Shown in pieces: positions 33,067 through 44,355 of a stretch of DNA of 64,000 nucleotides. The stretch's first letter is position 1; each line of letters starts with the position of its first letter. A model generated the notes under the pieces. The model was not told the origin of the DNA. It was given only the letters and a program-made list of their open reading frames with translations, and made no database searches. This DNA comes from Daucus carota subsp. sativus (lineage: Eukaryota > Streptophyta > Magnoliopsida > Apiales > Apiaceae), in contig NC_030389.2 of the NCBI RefSeq assembly GCF_001625215.2, positions 43,079,454-43,143,453 of the forward strand, read 5' to 3'. The position numbers were made by a program, and so were the translations under genes.

Positions 33067-35558
33067 ATGGCTGAAAGTGGAGCTTCCTCACCTGAACCCC
33101 CTGTTACTGACCCTGTTGTTTTAGAGGAACTTCTGGATCAGGACGAGGAAGATCTTCGAGGCGCCCCTAACCGCACTAATCCATTCGTAACTTCCCACGG
33201 CTCTGAAGATTTACAAAATGAAGATGAGGGCACCGATGAGGAGGATTCAGCTGAAGCTGAGGCCGAAGCCCAGGCCGAAAATTTCTACCAATCCTTAGTT
33301 GACGAGGACGAGGACCCTGAGGCGCGCCCTCCTTCTCCTCAGGCTTCACCCAATCCATATGTTCACCCCCCTATTTCTGATCGTGAACTTGATTTCGACT
33401 GGGACGAGGACCAGGAAATCCCTGAAGCAGTTAAAGCCAAAAGGCGAAAGAGGGCTGGCAAGTTGGCGTGCGTTGGTCTTTCTTCTACAGCCTCAAATGC
33501 TGAAATTAAATGGTGTCTTAAGTATTATAACCTGGGCTGTCTTTGGGCGCGCCCACACCCTGAAATGCGTCCTCACATCTTTGACTACAATCCCCGTCTG
33601 AGGATCCCTAGGATGGTGCTTACCCCAAAACTTGTGAGATTAGGTATCGGATTTCCACTTCACCCCTACTTCAGATCTATCTTAGAATGGTTTGACATAG
33701 CTCCCATTCAGCTTTCTCCAAACAGCTGGAAACTCGCCATCGCCCTATATATGTTATATCAGGATCACAACCAACGAGCGCCTACTATGATGGATCTTAG
33801 CTATTTCTTCAGACTGGGCGCGTCCAGTGTGGGTTATTTTTACTTGGTAGTGAGGAGGTCTCACAATTCCACTGGCTGGTCTGAAGGGAAGACCAGCAAC
33901 GAGAAGAAGTGGAAAGAGCCCTTTTTCTACCTTTGGCCAGAGTATGACAGAGTTAGGACCCAGTTTAACTTGACCCCTAGTAAGATTCTTCTTTAACTTT
34001 GTTCTTTTCTTCCATTTTATCCCCGATTTCTTATAACTGGGCGCGCCTTGTTATATTATATTACTTTTACACTTTTCCTTACTTTTCTTCGTAGCCGAGA
34101 GGAAACAGTCAATCCTATCTGGGCGCGCCCAGAGAAGGGCGGACAATATTTCTAACCTTCCATATGAGGCCAAGATAATCAATCATCTGGTTACTACGGA
34201 ACGCCTGAAGGAGTATGGATTTCTTAGTGAGGCCGTCGGCTCTATCTGCTCCTTTCAAGACTTCTATGGTGGACGCCCCATCAAAAGAAAAGCTAAAGAA
34301 CCCGAAGAAGCCATTCTTGAGGAAGATGCAAATCCTGACGAAGAAACATCGGATGATCAGGGCGCGCCTGATTATGGTATTGGTAATTCTATGTGGTGTT
34401 TTTTTTTTTTTTTTTTTTTTTAGACTGTTTATCAGTTTACTCGGGCATGCTTTGCTTATTTCTTGCCTTTATTCCTGTAAATGCTCCTTATTAACTGCTT
34501 TGTCATCTTTCTTTATCTCTTCTGCAGATATGTCACTTCCCAGTGGTTTTGGCGTAAAGAGTGGGCGCGCCTCCAATGCTGGCGCGTCCAGTTCTAAACA
34601 GGTGCCGAAGGTATCTGTTAGCCAGCAAGTTACTAGGTTTTCTTCACCTAAGAAGAAAGGTTCTGAGAAGAGAAAAAACCAAGAAACTGATTTGCATAAC
34701 TCCAAGAAGCCCAAGGTACAGGAACTATCTTCTGGATTCCCTTACGAGGCACCGGTAACTGCTGCAGGGGATTGGTTCTCCAAAGTGGCGGATGGCTATA
34801 TAGAGCCATCTAAGTTTGCCATCTGGCAACAGAGAAACGGTGAACAAGCGGCCGATGCATGTAGGCGCGCCGCTGCTGAGCTCTTCTTTCACCTTACCTG
34901 CAACCCGTCTGATACGGAAAAGCTCAGGGCGCGCCTAGATACCGCGAAGGAAGAGATTGGCCAGTTGAAGGTTCAATTAACTGAGGCTGGGAAAGAAAAA
35001 GCTGAGTTGGAGAAATTTAAAGTGAGAGCTGAAAAGGACATTTCCAGGTTGAAGACAGATGCTGACAACCTCCGGGCCAACCTGAATCAATCAGCCCAAG
35101 AGCTTACCGCATCTAGTGAGAAGGTGATCGAGCTAGAGAAACAGGCAGAGGACTTTCAACATCAATTAGGGGAGGTTGAGAAGTCATCTTTTGCTGCTGG
35201 GTTCAGAGACTTCGTGGCTGGTTTCCTTGCTGTGGACCCTGAGTATGACTGGGGCAAATTCATCCCGGCAACCAAACAGTGGGTTGATGACTTCAGAGTC
35301 GAGGAAGCAAAAGCTATTGAAGAAAAGAAGATGGAGATTGAACCGGAGGTTGCAGCGATCTCTGCCAACAAGTTCCTACAGCAACCATCTCCAGGGCAGC
35401 TTGACAATGATGAGGCGCGCCAAACCGGAGAGGGCTCGCCTGATGTTCATGCAACTGACCCTGTCCCTCGCCTAACTTCTGGGGAGATTCCTCAAGAGAT
35501 CCCTGTTATTTCTTCTTCTCAACCTGGGAACATAGACTCCTCACAAGATCAAATCTGA
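33067..35558 (+). CDS. Antisense extra gene of the retrotransposon (gypsy-type transposon domain, coiled coil)
   Basis: Three exons, 33067-33979, 34095-34376 and 34528-35558, join through GT...AG introns to exactly 742 codons (741 residues plus stop). The start MAESGASSPEPP follows a probable leader intron; an acidic stretch (DEEDL, TDEEDSAEAEAEAQAE) comes next. Residues ~180-300 match the 'putative gypsy type transposon' family (LGIGFPLHPYF, QLSPNSWKL, DLSYFFRLG, WPEYDRVRTQFN). The last exon has a basic patch (SPKKKGSEKRKN, a possible nuclear signal) and a long coiled coil rich in Glu and Lys. Similar extra frames in this position are known from Tat-lineage elements, but their function is not established. 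The gene converges with gag-pol, 586 bp apart. Ten GGCGCGCC or near-GGCGCGCC sites lie inside its coding exons, in all three frames. Confidence 0.8.
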
Positions 35559-36144
35559 TATTTAATTCTGTTTTCTCTGAATATTCATCTGGGTGCGGGT
35601 CCCTGTAACCCTGCAAGTTGTATGCTTTTGTTTATTTGGCTGTGATGAAGTTTAATTATGAGGCGTGCCCTCATATTACTGTTCCCGTACTTAATTATTA
35701 ACTGCTTTTATTATGCACTTTTGTTTTATGATATTGCTTGCCTGCTTTTCTTCCTTGTGTTCACCATGTGTATATGAAGTTCTATTCTATCATGCTGGGT
35801 TATTGAATTTTTACAAGTAGACATGTGGCGCGCCGTATGTCTTGGCGCGCCTAGTGTCGATATACTTCGAGCCAGAAAGAGCAAGTGCTGATTGTTCTGC
35901 TGGATTATTCCTTCTGCAAACTTTTCTTTAATATTTAACTTCTCTTTTCGTTAGGATTTAGCTGTCCTTGCATACTGAAGGACCAAGTTGATAACATTGG
36001 GGCGCGCCTTAAGATGAGGCGCGCCGTGTGTTTTGAAAATGGCGGAATCAAGCGAATTAAGCGAACTATACTAGCTTTATCATTTCATCAAAGGATCAGC
36101 AAATACATTCCATCTTCTATTGTTCTAACAATTACAAGTTGCTT
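35559..36144. other. Convergent 3' region between antisense gene and gag-pol
   Basis: Noncoding. Contains two 9-bp-spaced GGCGCGCC pairs (35827/35844 and 36001/36018) and one decayed copy (35662). It must hold the transcript ends of two converging genes, but no single polyadenylation motif stands out. Confidence 0.6.
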
Positions 36145-39100
36145 CTATTGATAGTATTTCTTTAAGTGCTCAGCATTCCATGCCTTAGAGATGGGCTTCC
36201 CCTGCATGTCCTCCAAGTAATATGCACCTCCAAAAATCTCAGCTCGAACACGGTAGGGTCCTTCCCAATTTGCACCGAACACTCCTTGACCTGGCACTTT
36301 CATTCCTGGCATCATCTTGCGCAACACCAAGTCTCCTACTTTGAAAGGTCTGGGCTTGACTCGACTGTTGTAGAACCGGGCTGTCCTTTGTTGGTATGCT
36401 GCCAACCTAACTTGCGACTCCCTTCTGACTTCTTCCAGCATATCTAGATGTAGCCTCTGGTTGACAGCATTGTCTTCTTCCTGAAAGTGGTCTCTCCTAA
36501 AAGAACCTGCTCCGACTTCTACTGGAACCATTGCCTCGCAGCCGTAAGTTAACATGAATGGCGACTCCCCAGTGGTTGTCCTTGGCGTAGTGTTGTACGA
36601 CCATAGTACCATTGGAAGCTCCTCCGGCCAATCTCCTTTCTTCTCTTCCAACTTGGCCTTCAGCGTGTGTTTGATGATCTTGTTGACTGCTTCAGTCTGT
36701 CCATTGCTTTGTGGATGGTACACAGCTGCAAAGTTCCTCCTTATATTCAAGTCATCACATAACTTCTTCAATTCTCTGCTATCAAATTGTTTCCCATTAT
36801 CAGATATTAGTTTATACGGGATACCAAATCTGCACACGATTGAATTGAATACAAAACTTGTTATCTTCCTAGCAGTAATGGTTGCTAGAGGTGCGGCCTC
36901 GGCCCATTTTGTAAAGTAATCTACTGCCACTACTGCATACCTGACTCCTCCTTTGGCCTTTGGAAGTTCTCCAATGAGATCTATCCCCCACAAAGCGAAT
37001 GGCCATGGACTGAGTAACGGAGTTAGACTAACTGCAGGACGAGATGAATATGTGGCAAATCGCTGGCACTTGTCACAAGCTTGCACGAACTTGCTTGCTT
37101 CACTCCTCATAGTTGGCCAGTAGTATCCTTGCCTAAGGATCTTCAGTGCAAGTGAACTACCCCCCGAGTGATTGCCACATATTCCTTCATGCACTTCCCT
37201 TAAGATATAATTGCACTCTTCCCCTGCAATGCACTTCAGCAACGGTTGGTTGAACCCTCTCTTGTACAAGACACCATCATATATCACAAATCTTGCTGCT
37301 TTGTATCTGAGACTTCTGGCTTCCTTTAAACTCTCTGGGAGTTGACCCTCCTGGATGAACTTAAGTATAGGAGTCATCCAAGTATCCACAACTTCCTTCT
37401 CTACTTCCATCAGATCTCCTCTGAACCGGGTGACCTTCTGTGCTTCTAACACACTAGGCTTCTCCTGAACACAGAATTGGATAGTTCCTAATAACTTGGT
37501 GTCCCTTCTTGAACTGGCCTTGGCCAAGGCATCAGCACCTTCATTTTTCTCGCGAGGAACTTTTTCCAAATGTACCTCTCTGAACTTCTTCATCAGTTCT
37601 TGCGTATGGGTCATGTATAAGTTCGTCCTCCATCCTCGAGCTAAGAACCCCCCATTTACCTGGTGGACCACCAACATTGAGTCACTATATACAATAAGGT
37701 TCCTAGCCCTCATTTCCACAGCTAGGGCTAGACCATTGATCAAAGCTTCATACTCTGCATCGTTATTGGTAGCGGGGAACCCCAGGTGGATGGCACTCAA
37801 CAACCGACACCCCCCGGGACTAACCAAAACTATACCAACTCCAGCTCCGTCAGAGTTGACAGCTCCATCGACATGCAAGTTCCACCATGTGTCATCCTCT
37901 ACTAAAAGACCTTCAATGGGTTCAACAACTGGACTATATGGTATTATTGCCCACTCTTGAGTATCATCCTCAAATTCCAATAAGAAATCAGCCAGGGCTT
38001 GGCCTTTGATAGTAGCCCTAGGCTTGTAATCCAAGTCAAACTGTCCTAGCTCAACAGCCCACTTCATGAGTCTTCCCGTTGCTTCCGGCTTATGCATAAT
38101 CTGACGGAGAGGGTATGAAGTTCTTACCTCAATCTTATGTGCCTGAAAGTATGGACGAAGCTTCCTTGCTGCTAAGATCAAAGAGTATACCAACTTTTCC
38201 ATGCTAGTGTATCTTGTCTCAGCATCCAATAGCCTTTTGCTAACATAATATACCGGGAATTGAACATCCTTCTCCTCCTTTACAAGAACGGCGCTGACCG
38301 AGTATCTTGAAACGGCCAGGTATAAGATCAATGTTTCCCCTTCTACGGGTTTGGCCAAGAGAGGTGGCTTTCCCAATTGTTCCTTTATCTTTCGGAAGGC
38401 CTCTTCACATTCATCCGTCCATACAAACGTTTTCCCAGCCTCCTTTATAGCCTTAAAGAACTCCTTGCACTTGTCTGAGGATTTAGACACAAATCTATTT
38501 AGTGCCGCTATCCTTCCCGTAAGGCTCTGAACTTGCCTCACATTCTGAGGAGACTTCATATCGAGTAATGCCTTGATTTTTGCAGGATTAGCTTCGATCC
38601 CTCGATGATTTACCATGAACCCCAAGAATTTACCAGACTCAACTCCAAATACACACTTCTGGGGATTCAACTTCATTCGATACTTCCTAAGTATGTCAAA
38701 CATTTCAGACAAATGCCGAATGTGATCTTGCGCCTCCTTGGACTTGACCAGCATGTCATCCACATAAACCTCCATAGTCTTACCAATCTGATCCTTAAAC
38801 ATCATGTTCACAAGGCGTTGGTAAGTTGCGCCAGCATTGATTAGTCCAAATGGCATCCCTATATAGCAATAGAGTCCTCTATCAGTTATAAATGAAGTGT
38901 GCTCCTGATCCGGTTCATGCATGGGTATCTGATTATACCCTGAATAGGCATCCATGAAACTTAACAGAGCGTGTCCTGCTGTGGCATCCACCAACTGGTC
39001 TATCCTTGGGAGTGGAAAACTATCTTTTGGGCATGCTTTGTTTAGATCTGTGAAATCAACACAGGTTCTCCACTTCCCATTAGGCTTCCTGACAAGGACC

Positions 39101-42100
39101 GGATTAGCCAGCCATGTAGGGTAGAACGACTCCTTGATCAACTTAGCACCCAACAACCGGTCAACCTCCTCCTTTAGTGCTTGAGCTCTTTCTCCACTAA
39201 CAGGCCTTCTCTTCTGTCTCATCCCTTTCTTGGTAGGGTCAATGTTTAAATGGTGACTCATTACTTCTGGGTCGATCCCTACCATATCAGCATGACACCA
39301 AGCAAAAACATCCAAGTTGCTTCTTAAGAAACGGATAAGGCTTGCCTTCAACTCTCCTTTAAGTTTAGATCCTATCTTCAATGTTTTGGCCTCTCCGGCC
39401 TCCCCAACCTGGATTTCAACGGTATCTTCGGCCGGACCGGTCTTGGTTGACTCTAAGGGCAGCCTTGGGTCTAGATCAGACTCCTCTTTGGTTCCAGATG
39501 TCTCCCCTTTTTCCCATATAGAGCAAGGCTTAAGCTCGGCATCTGAATCTACTTCCATTGGTTCTTTCCCTTTTGATTGCCCGAGATTATCTCCTTCATC
39601 AGGAAATTGGACAAAGTAAGTCATATTGACCTCCCCACCAGTGTTGGCAACAAGGGGCTCTTTCAGCGGTCTACCCTTCTTGAAACCTTTAAGAGATTGC
39701 AGGTAACACTCTCTGGAGTCATATTGGCACCCCCTCACAACTCCAATTCCTCCAGGTGTCGGGAATTTCATAGACAAATGATATATTGATGTGACCACCC
39801 TCATCTCTTTCAATAACGGTCGCCCAATAATAGCATTGTGTGATGAGTCGTGATCGACAATCATAAAATCCATAACCTGAGTGGCTGAGCATGTTCCTTC
39901 CCCTAGTGTTACCGGGAGCCGGATTGTCCCTTTTACCTTTACAGCCTCTCCACCAAATCCATAGATATAGACATCCTCAACCTTCATATCCTTATCAGGG
40001 AGGCCAAGCTTCTGGTAGGTGCCATAATAAAGAATGTTGACAGAACTTCCATTGTCAACAAGCACACGATGAACATTCATTGGACCAATACGAAGAGCGA
40101 TCACCAAGGCATCATTGTGCGGGTGGTGAACCCATCTGGCATCTTCTTCTGAAAAAGTAATGTCAATGGCTTCACCTCTAAAGACTTTAGGCGGCCTAGA
40201 TGACAAATTATGTATATTAGTAAGGGGCCTACCTTTTGCCTCCTTTGCATATCTCTCCATAGCCCTGGTTCCCTCACCGGCCAAATGTGGCCCTCCGAAG
40301 ATGACATGAATGCTTCCTTCCTTAACGAACTGGATATCCTCTTGCTTCCCTCTCTCTTGGTCGCCAGTATAGCCAAGCCCTCTTCTGTCCTTGGCTCGAA
40401 TATCTCGTCGGGATCGGGCTTCTCGTACTATCCATTCGTTAAGCTGGCCTTCTTTGATTAACAATTCAATCTCTTCTTTCAGTTGTCTACATTCATGGGT
40501 ATCATGCCCGGTTGATTCATGGTATTCACAGTACTTGTCCTTATTCTTGGCTTGCCAAGAATTTAGTGGAGCTGGCCTGCGGAAGAGTCCCTTATCACGA
40601 TTGACTTCAAAGATGTGATCGATTGGTGCGGCAAGCGGTGTCCAGCGATCTTCCCTTTCCTCATGATCTCGGGGAGGTGTATAGTTCCTCCTATACATGG
40701 TGTTGACCCGGTTAGGGCTTCGTCGCCTCCCCCTTTGTTCTGGACTTGGAGACCGGTCCCTTCTCTTTTGTCGGGCCTTACCAGGGCTTCTCTCATTCTT
40801 TCGGCTCTCAGCCAATGACTGTTCAACATTTTTGTATGCCTCAGCCCTCGCATATAAATCTGCCAGAGACTTGGGATCATTGCCTTGCAAGTGCTTCCAA
40901 AAATCAGTCCCCACTCGAAGCCCAGCCACCAAGAAGCTTTTTAATGTCTCGTCAGTCGCCCCCCGAACGTTGGATGACTCTGCATTGAAACGTTTGAAGT
41001 AGGCATGAAGAGTCTCTCCTTCCTTCTGTTTGATATTTGCCAGAGTGGTGACTGGTGGAGCATACTTGACGGTTGCCTGGAACTGAGTCAAGAACATGGT
41101 CTGCATGCTTGTCCAAGAAGTGATGGATGCTGGTTCCAATTTCCGGAACCATTGGTAGGCGCTATCTCTGAATGTTGCCGCCAGAAGTCTACACCTGACA
41201 GGGTCCGGTATCTGGTAAACACCCATCTCGACATTGAATCTTCCAAGAAACTCTACAGCATCTGAGTTGCCGTGAAACTTTAAATCGGAAGTGGTGTTTC
41301 TGTAATTGGCTGGCAACGGAGCCTCTATCACTTCCGCAGAGAAGGGTGATAGGGCTTGGCTTGAAAGAGACGTTTGGCTTCCATCGAAGTGTGCCAGAAG
41401 TTTCCTTAGGCTGTTGACATCAATAGCTCCGATGCCTGGAATGGTCTGAACGTTTGGCTGTGACTGAGTCATCGATGGTAGCGTTCCGATAGGCACGAAG
41501 TCACTTGCCGAGACGAGAGGATTGGACTGATTGGCGTGAGTCTGAGCAGATGGGGGCGCATTGGCCTGAGATAAGGCTTGAATATGCGTATGGGCATGAG
41601 CATTGGCCTGAGACGAGGCTTGAATGTGTGGATCGGCAATGGTCTGATCAAGATTTGCCTAACCATTCATTATTACATATCCTACTACTAACAAAACGAA
41701 ATATAACATAACTTTTATGATAATTCACAAAGAGGAGACAAGAAAAGAACCTGATGATGAGTCTTTCCGTTGCCCGGAGACGTCGCATGCTCGCGCGTTC
41801 CTCCCTGACTCTGCCGTCCTTCAAGCACGATCGGGTCTTGCTCCGATCTTCCTCCCAAACCCCGAGGTTCTTGCGATCTGTCATAACTTCTTGGGTCTGA
41901 TCCATGCGGAATCTCCTTCCTATGTCCTTCTCGACCCGTGCCTGCCGTTCTTGACCCGGTATTCGCATATTCAGGTCTGCTTTCAAGATCTTTGATCAGG
42001 GCCAGAAGATCCGCCCTACTGACTCTTCCTCGGTATCTTTCCGCCAGAGCGTTAATATCTCGACTGGCCTCCTCCAGATGTGCGGTCGATCGTCTATCTT

Positions 42101-42548
42101 GCGGGGGTCTTCCTCCGTCCCTGACGCCCTCTCCTCCGGTAGTAGTTTGGCCGCCTGACGCGAATAAGTTTCGTGGAACAATTACAGCCCTTCTATCGTC
42201 GCGATGACCTGACTGACTTTCCTCTTCAAAGGGCTGCTTCCCGGAACGATGTGTTCCGGGAACAAGGGCCTCCAGTTGCGCGACTCGCTCTCTGAGCGCT
42301 TGCTGTTCTCTTGCTTCGTTTCTCAAGTAGTGCAACTCCTTGAGTAACTCCTCGTTGCTTATGAATACCGGCGGCGAGCCGGAGATGGGGCGTCTCATAA
42401 CGCCAGACTCTCCGTCTGTTATGATGATTGCTCTGTCCTGAGAGGCGTTCCCGATCGGTGTGTTGTCGGCGGGAGGGTTATCGCCTATCCCCGATCTGGG
42501 ATCGGGGGGTTGGTTCCCACCAGGTGTTGTCTCGCCGTGATTCGACAT
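36145..42548 (-). CDS. gag-pol: Gag-Pol polyprotein, two exons with a 92-bp intron
   Basis: Exon 1 is 42548-41751 (266 codons, hydrophilic Gag N-terminus with a coiled segment near LRNEAREQQALRERVAQLEA). The intron is 41750-41659 and exon 2 41658-36145, ending EHLKKYYQ. The total is 2103 residues. In exon 2, with residues counted from the codon at 41496, domains in order are: Gag core (~60-230), a CEYHESTGHDTHEC knuckle-like motif (~325-340), protease LVDNGSSVNIL (~480), reverse transcriptase with YVDD (~911), RNase H (~1058), archaeal-type RNase H starting LHVDGAVNSDGAG (~1208), integrase zinc motif ending CDKCQRF (~1435-1475), and the D-D-E core with SDNGKQF and PQSNGQTEA (~1500-1605). It supplies the virus-like particle, reverse transcription and integration. 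There are no stops apart from those in the intron. The protease triad is D-N-G rather than D-T/S-G. Confidence 0.92.
41659..41750 (-). other. Candidate spliced intron in gag
   Basis: On the minus strand the 92 bp start GTTCTTTTC after CATCATCAG and end GGTTAG before GCAAATCTT. They are AT-rich and contain an in-frame stop. Removing them joins 266 full codons to the long frame in phase. Unspliced RNA would give only a 277-residue Gag N-terminus. Confidence 0.7.
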
Positions 42549-42578
42549 CTTTCTCCTCGATGGAAAATCTTGAACTAG

Positions 42579-42596
42579 CCCCTCCTTCTAGCGCCA
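42579..42596 (-). other. Primer-binding site
   Basis: Three bases inside the 5' LTR the minus strand reads TGGCGCTAGAAGGAGGGG. The leading TGG pairs with a tRNA CCA end. The tRNA species cannot be named from the window alone. Confidence 0.7.
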
Positions 42597-42599
42597 ATT

Positions 42600-43304
42600 T
42601 GTTAACGGAGAAAACTGGTAGGTTAACAAAGATGAGGTTCGCGGCGTGGATCAAGATTCTGTTGGCGAGAATGTAGGAGATGGTTGATTGTTTGTTATGA
42701 GGGTGGCTGCAATTGTAAGCAAAGGGTTCTAGATTGCTAACTGGAATAGCTCTCAAGAATGATCGATGCCTACAATCTGCCTACGTACCCCTATTTATAG
42801 GGGATCAAGCCGTTACGTAGTTCTTTCTCCTAAGAGACCCATGTGGGCTGGGCCTCCCCTTCTAGAATCTTCCTCCTGGAAGGGGTCCAATACGATGAGG
42901 CCTAGCCCTTTGGGCTTACCCCAAATGCAAGGACACTCCCCTACTCCCCGACAGGGACAACCCGCCAGACTACAGAGATAGGACCTTCCAAGGTGTCTTC
43001 TTCTCTATCCTCTACCTCCCAAGGAGGACAACTCCTCAGACTACAAGGCAGGGTCTTCTTAATACAACAATGAGACCTACTCATGCTCAAGGGCGTCCCC
43101 CTAAACATAAAGTACCCCTCATTGCCCTTCGGAATTATATTAAGATGAACTTTCCTCAGCAAGTGGGCGCGCCTAAAGATAGGGCGCGCCCTTTCTTTTG
43201 ACAGGGTCACTAGTCTGGACTGATCTTGACTTTCCTGGCCTATGACAAGCCTTCTTCTGTGGGCCCGGCCCATCCAATTAGTCTTCATAATTTTGCATAT
43301 AACA
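42600..43304 (-). repeat. 5' LTR (right copy)
   Basis: Same 705 bp as 31229-31933, offset 11371. TATA box on the minus strand at 42801-42792; transcription from here would read into gag-pol. GGCGCGCC pair at 43166/43183. Confidence 0.95.
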
Positions 43305-43309
43305 CTTGC
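43305..43309. repeat. Target-site duplication CTTGC, right
   Basis: Partner of 31224-31228, followed by tttgaaatctttgaagcagg, the continuation of the B2 5' flank. Confidence 0.95.
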
Positions 43310-44355
43310 TTTGAAATCTTTGAAGCAGGAGAGAATGAATTCAGGGATTCTTTTAATTTAGTTGAGACTCCGGTACATATTCACTTTAGAAGTAATGCTA
43401 CCTACACAAAATTACAAAATCAGTTACTTATGGATTTCTACGAGAATGATATACTCACTTAAGGAGTAATGAGTAATGCATGCTAACTACACAAAATTAC
43501 AAAATCAGTTACAGTTTTTTAAGAGAATGATGTGTCCAGTGAAGTATAAAGTTACCTAGTATTAATTATGCTATCGGGTCATTTTTGTGGTACATGTTTA
43601 TCATTTTATTTAAGAGTAAAGTGCATTTTGTGTATCTGCACTTGCAATACTGCACTTCTAAAACATAGTAAAGTGTATTTATATTTTTTTCTGTCATATT
43701 TTCATTATACATAAACTGTTGAGATGAATATTATTTTTTATACTTATATTTATTGAACATAGTTATTAATCTTTAAATATTATTAAATTCATTTCGCAAA
43801 TAACAAGCACATATAAAAAAAATCATGGTGCAACATTTTTATAAAATAATATAACTACAATAAAAAGAAAATAAAACCTTGGAAATATAACTTTAATCAA
43901 TTTTGTCACGCCAGTCGAAAATTATTTAAACTAATTAGAGTTATTAAATAGTAAATGATTAGTGCATTATGTCAGGATTGGAGGGAATTAAATAGTTAGC
44001 ATTCTAATTTCAAGTGCATTTATTTCTTCCACTCTTCAGTTAAATCTCACATGGAGAATTAGTAACAATCTGCTTGCTGGTTTTTCACAGACAAGCCTTA
44101 CTTCTGTTGAAGAAAACCATATATCAGGTGTTAACCAGTCGATGGAAATTTTACACCATTGTAGCTATAAGAGAGTTGATCAGAGAATATGGCTCAGAAT
44201 CCCGAATAAGCAAGCATTTATCCTTTACAGATCGCAAATATTCAAAAAAAGAGAGACAAATTTATGCTTTAAAAGGAAAATTATTCAGAGTACTATACTC
44301 CAACAGAAAATAAAGATGAGCTGAAGATATCTGGTAATAGCCTGAAGTTGCAGAG
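43310..44355. other. Rest of B2 5' flank and A3 3' flank
   Basis: Nearly identical to 55278-56321 between B3 and A4. No gene recognised. Confidence 0.65.

Larger units (their letters stand above)
31795..36025. repeat. Dispersed GGCGCGCC palindromes, many as pairs with 9-bp spacer
   Basis: Exact copies start at 31795, 31812, 32025, 32760, 32777, 32949, 33004, 33321, 33546, 34040, 34122, 34361, 34564, 34864, 34928, 35414, 35827, 35844, 36001 and 36018. Variants lie at 32587 and 32604 (GACGCGCC), 33817 and 34581 (GGCGCGTC) and 35662 (GGCGTGCC). Six pairs have a start-to-start distance of exactly 17 bp: 31795/31812, 32587/32604, 32760/32777, 34564/34581, 35827/35844 and 36001/36018. Their 9-bp spacers are unrelated. 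The right LTR repeats the first pair at 43166/43183. None was seen in gag-pol. Confidence 0.95.
31229..43304 (-). mobile_element. Complete Tat-lineage Ty3/gypsy LTR retrotransposon, 12,076 bp
   Basis: Two 705-bp LTRs beginning TG and ending CA, a 5-bp target duplication, a primer-binding site, a purine tract and a full gag-pol gene make a complete element in minus orientation. The order protease, reverse transcriptase, RNase H, second RNase H, integrase is that of Ty3/gypsy. The second, archaeal-type RNase H and the antisense gene between pol and the 3' LTR fit the plant Tat lineage. The LTRs look identical by eye and no stop interrupts gag-pol outside a plausible intron. The element is therefore young and may be autonomous. 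Confidence 0.93.

Noticed and set aside
31795-36025. GGCGCGCC sites as engineered AscI cloning sites
   Set aside because: They are present as natural variants (GACGCGCC, GGCGCGTC, GGCGTGCC), lie in both LTRs, exons and introns, and no vector sequence is seen.
36554-40988. Many plus-strand open frames opposite gag-pol
   Set aside because: Shadows of the long minus-strand gene; no domains and no splice or start context.
41715-42548. Separate 277-residue gene upstream of gag-pol
   Set aside because: A phase-perfect 92-bp GT...AG intron joins its first 266 codons to the gag core frame. It is better read as gag exon 1.
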